Shown here piece by piece: positions 5,144 through 7,268 of a DNA stretch of 7,268 nucleotides; position 1 is the first letter of the stretch, and each line of letters begins with the position of its first letter. This DNA is from CAZGSV01 sp964528605 (lineage in GTDB: Bacteria; Armatimonadota; Zipacnadia; CAZGSV01), in the NCBI GenBank assembly GCA_964528605.1, contig CAZGSV010000142.1, positions 1-7,268 on the forward strand, written 5' to 3'. Made by a program: the position numbers and the translations under genes. The notes beneath the pieces were generated by a model. That model was not told where the DNA came from, made no database searches, and saw only the letters and a list, made by a program, of their open reading frames with translations.

Positions 5144-6769
5144 CTACGCCAGAAGATCGATCACCCCCTTGTGCCACCACGCGCCTTGCTCCCCAACCGA
5201 AGGGGTTGGGCCGCTCCGCCCGGTCCTGCCCGCCTCGGACGGAGCAAGCGCCCAGGCCTGGCCGCCCCACGGATGGTTGTGGCGCTGCGCGTGCACGTCC
5301 ACGCTCATCTGGTTCAGCAGCAAACCCTCGGCGCCAAGACCGTCGCGCAGCAGGTCAGGCCGTGACTCCAGCAACTGCTTCGCCTCCCACGAGGAGGTCT
5401 GCATCACAGTGGCCACATGCGCGCCCCGCACGGAGACGCGCACCTCAGTGCGCCCCAGCGCCTCCGCGTCCACCTTCACCGCTATCTGCTTCGGCGGGGG
5501 GGCGGTGTGAGCGTGCTCTCGCTCCAGATGAGCGCGGCCGGCGCTCGCGGCCTTCGCGTCGGAGCGCGAGGCCTCGGCTGCGTGGCGCAGTGGCGCCTCA
5601 GCCTGCTCCGTAGCGGGCGCGGGCGGCGAGGCCTCCACAGGCCGGGTCTCTGCGAGTGGGCGCGACTCGTTGCCCCGTTCGCGCTCCGCATTGCTTTCCT
5701 CACGCCGTTCTTCGCCCCCTTTCCCCTCCCTGCCGGCCGGTGACGCTGGGGAAGTTGGGGGGCCTCCGACCGCTTCGCTCGAGGATAGCGGTGGCATGGG
5801 CGTCACCGGCTCGGCAGGTTGGGTGGGTGCAGTGAGGTGTGGAACGCTACTCGTGCCTAGGGCACGCTGTGACACAATGACGTCCTGGGGCGGCAACGAC
5901 GACTCCGACTGCGGCACCGTAGCGCGCTCCGCTTCCGCTGCTTGGCCGATGCCCCGTTGCGGTGCGGACCCCCCTGCGTCGCCGCTGGGCGGCGACCCGG
6001 CCGCCAACTTCCGGGGGCCGCTCTCCGTGGCGCTACGGGCATCGTTCACGTCCCGCCGACCGCCGAATGCCCCCTCCGGGAATCCCGCCGTTGGCTGCCC
6101 TTGCACAGTAGCCCTGCCCGATGGCTGAGCCCTGCCCGGGCCGCTCTCCGCGCTTTCCTGGGTGGCCACGGCCGCGGCCGTCTTCGACTCGCCCTGCACG
6201 CCGTCAGCAGCGAAAATGGGCTCCGCTTCGACATGCGGGCGGGCCCCGGTCCGCCCCACGCGGGACACCTCCGTGGCGACCGCAGCGGCAATGTCCGGCT
6301 CGCCTTGAGACGTGCCGGACTCCTCCTGCAAGGTCACCGCCTCTTGCGTTGCAGGTGGCCCGGAGACAGACGAGGCCATTGGCGTTCCGGGCAACGCCGC
6401 AGCCTGTTTGGCTGCGTCAACCTGCGGTTGCGTCTCGCCGCAGGCAGCCGCCGGCACCAAAACCGGAATCGCAACAAGCACGCCCGCCTCTGCCGCCGAT
6501 TCGGCGCCACCTGCCGGCTTTCGTCCCCGTATCCCTGCCTCTTCTTCGTTCGCGTAGCCTCCGAGCGCCGGCCCTTTCTCCTGCTCGCAATCAGTAACAT
6601 GCGCGGGAGGTGCGCAGCCGTGCGCGGCCTGTGCCTCTCGGCCCAGCGCCGACAACAGCGGAGCGAATCCTTCCCCTGGCCCGAGCGCTCCGAGCGCCCG
6701 CCCCGCCCCTGATGCACCATTCACAGAGCCCTGAGGCGCGAGATTCGGCACCGGCCCTGGCGCGGTCAC
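5144..6769 (-). CDS. fliK: Flagellar hook-length control protein FliK
   Basis: FliK is an exported ruler that measures hook length and switches the export gate from hook to filament substrates. The 541-residue product has the family's two-part build. Residues 1-425 are low-complexity (Ala, Pro, Gly, Glu, Ser), with a charged stretch at about 346-372 and a degenerate internal repeat at 155-178 and 192-216. Residues about 428-495 are the conserved FliK C-terminal domain: IAVKVDAEALGRTEVRVSVR (429-448), then AKQLLESRPDLLRDGLGAEG and LLLNQMSVDV. A tail of roughly 45 residues follows, ending WWHKGVIDLLA. The GTG start at 6769-6767 shares a four-base GTGA overlap with the preceding stop, with AAGGAGG ten bases upstream, so translation is coupled. 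The long linker makes exact homology weak outside the C-terminal domain. Confidence 0.93.
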   Translation of the reverse strand: MTAPGPVPNLAPQGSVNGASGAGRALGALGPGEGFAPLLSALGREAQAAHGCAPPAHVTDCEQEKGPALGGYANEEEAGIRGRKPAGGAESAAEAGVLVAIPVLVPAAACGETQPQVDAAKQAAALPGTPMASSVSGPPATQEAVTLQEESGTSQGEPDIAAAVATEVSRVGRTGARPHVEAEPIFAADGVQGESKTAAAVATQESAESGPGRAQPSGRATVQGQPTAGFPEGAFGGRRDVNDARSATESGPRKLAAGSPPSGDAGGSAPQRGIGQAAEAERATVPQSESSLPPQDVIVSQRALGTSSVPHLTAPTQPAEPVTPMPPLSSSEAVGGPPTSPASPAGREGKGGEERREESNAERERGNESRPLAETRPVEASPPAPATEQAEAPLRHAAEASRSDAKAASAGRAHLEREHAHTAPPPKQIAVKVDAEALGRTEVRVSVRGAHVATVMQTSSWEAKQLLESRPDLLRDGLGAEGLLLNQMSVDVHAQRHNHPWGGQAWALAPSEAGRTGRSGPTPSVGEQGAWWHKGVIDLLA

Positions 6770-7251
6770 CGCTGCATGCCCTCCTTCATCAGTCGCGTCA
6801 GCATGGCCACCTTCTCGGCCGGCATCGCCGCCAAGGCCCGCCCCGCCTTGCGCTCCTCCATCTGATTGAGGATCTCCACCGCCTCCTCGGCCGGCAGCGC
6901 CTGCAGCGCGCCCGCCGCCTGCTCCGTCGGCATGGCGTCGTACAACGCCGCAATCCGCCCCACGCTTTCCGCGGCGGCAGGCACTCCGGCCGGCGGCTGG
7001 GATACCCCCCCTGGCGGGGCCCCCGTCGCCCTGGAGATGGACACCTCATGCCCAAGCCCTTCCCCGTCTTCGCGGTACATCTCCGCCGCCCGCGCCGAGG
7101 CCTCCTTAGAGACTGCCGACTCCTTCGCGGTTGCCTTCCGCGGCTCCGCCTGCGGCAGGCGCACCGCTCCCGACATCGCCAGCGCCAGCACCACGTTCCC
7201 CGGCAGCAGCGCAACCACCAGCAGCGCCAGCAACACGCGCCCAGCGCCCAT
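6766..7251 (-). CDS. MgtE_N-domain flagellar operon protein (YlxF / MotE-like)
   Basis: A 161-residue protein in the position of Bacillus ylxF, directly before fliK. Residues 5-27 form a hydrophobic N-terminal segment (RVLLALLVVALLPGNVVLAL), likely a membrane anchor or uncleaved signal. A polar and Pro/Gly-rich linker covers 31-95. Residues 97-158 carry the helical MgtE_N-type repeat (RIAALYDAMPTEQAAGALQA, then EEAVEILNQMEERKAGRALA and AMPAEKVAMLTRLM). In rhizobia the related MotE is a periplasmic chaperone of the motility protein MotC; the Bacillus homologue has no firm role known to me. The long coiled coil common in this family is not obvious here, and the linker is short and Pro/Gly-rich. 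ATG at 7251-7249 with GAGGG about seven bases upstream. A TAG just before the start (7254-7256) could be the end of fliJ, but only a few codons are in the window. Confidence 0.85.
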   Translation of the reverse strand: MGAGRVLLALLVVALLPGNVVLALAMSGAVRLPQAEPRKATAKESAVSKEASARAAEMYREDGEGLGHEVSISRATGAPPGGVSQPPAGVPAAAESVGRIAALYDAMPTEQAAGALQALPAEEAVEILNQMEERKAGRALAAMPAEKVAMLTRLMKEGMQR

Positions 7252-7268
7252 CGCTATCCCTCGCCCCC

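Noticed and set aside
5058..5270. N-terminal extension of flgD to an upstream start
   Set aside because: It would overlap fliK by 127 bases and add Arg/Gly-rich sequence; the ATG at 5057 has AAAGGAGG at ideal spacing and gives the normal FlgD N-terminus.
5942..6712. Plus-strand open frames opposite fliK
   Set aside because: Arg/Pro-rich products opposite a low-complexity gene. FliK has a clear C-terminal domain, a coupled start and a ribosome-binding site, while the plus-strand frames show none of these.
7252..7268. End of fliJ at the right edge
   Set aside because: A TAG is present at 7254-7256 in a suitable place, but at most a few codons lie in the window, too little to support a gene call.

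Overview
The window is a stretch of a large flagellar and motility operon, entirely on the minus strand. In transcription order (window right to left) it reads: MgtE_N-domain protein (YlxF/MotE-like), fliK, flgD, an uncharacterised 'flagellar operon protein' (TIGR02530 type), flgE, swrD/flbD, fliL, fliM, and the 5' part of fliY/fliN, which runs off the left edge. The order ylxF-fliK-flgD-[TIGR02530]-flgE-swrD-fliL-fliM-fliY is that of the fla/che operon of Bacillota. The DNA, however, is clearly GC-rich, with long C and G runs and GC-rich third positions. This suggests a high-GC Bacillota-type lineage (for example Symbiobacteriia, Limnochordia or Thermaerobacter-like) or a near relative. The lineage is an inference from gene order and composition only. 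The run of ten Ns and the fragment-like edges suggest a draft genome or metagenome-assembled contig.

Region by region: 6766-7251 encodes a membrane-anchored MgtE_N protein; 5144-6769 hook-length control protein FliK; 5058-5143 is an 86-bp spacer with a purine-rich minus strand, a G-quadruplex motif and a textbook ribosome-binding site; 4656-5057 a short FlgD hook-cap scaffold; 4282-4650 the TIGR02530-type protein; 4223-4281 a short spacer with a strong GC hairpin; 2255-4222 a large (655-residue) FlgE hook protein; 1964-2212 SwrD/FlbD; 1507-1995 FliL; 514-1500 FliM; 1-521 the start of FliY/FliN. Genes are tightly packed, several overlap by 4 to 32 bases, and no promoter or terminator is evident. 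No stretch over 300 bases lacks a gene.

Together the genes build the hook (FlgD cap, FlgE subunit, FliK length control) and then the motor's stator-associated and switch parts (SwrD, FliL, FliM, FliY). The most concrete anomaly is the N-gap at 496-505. The same nine bases lie at both contig ends, and merging them restores an intact fliY start, so the gap is almost certainly an assembly artefact. I see no novel defence, mobile or biosynthetic system. The least understood piece is the conserved small protein between the hook-cap and hook genes.
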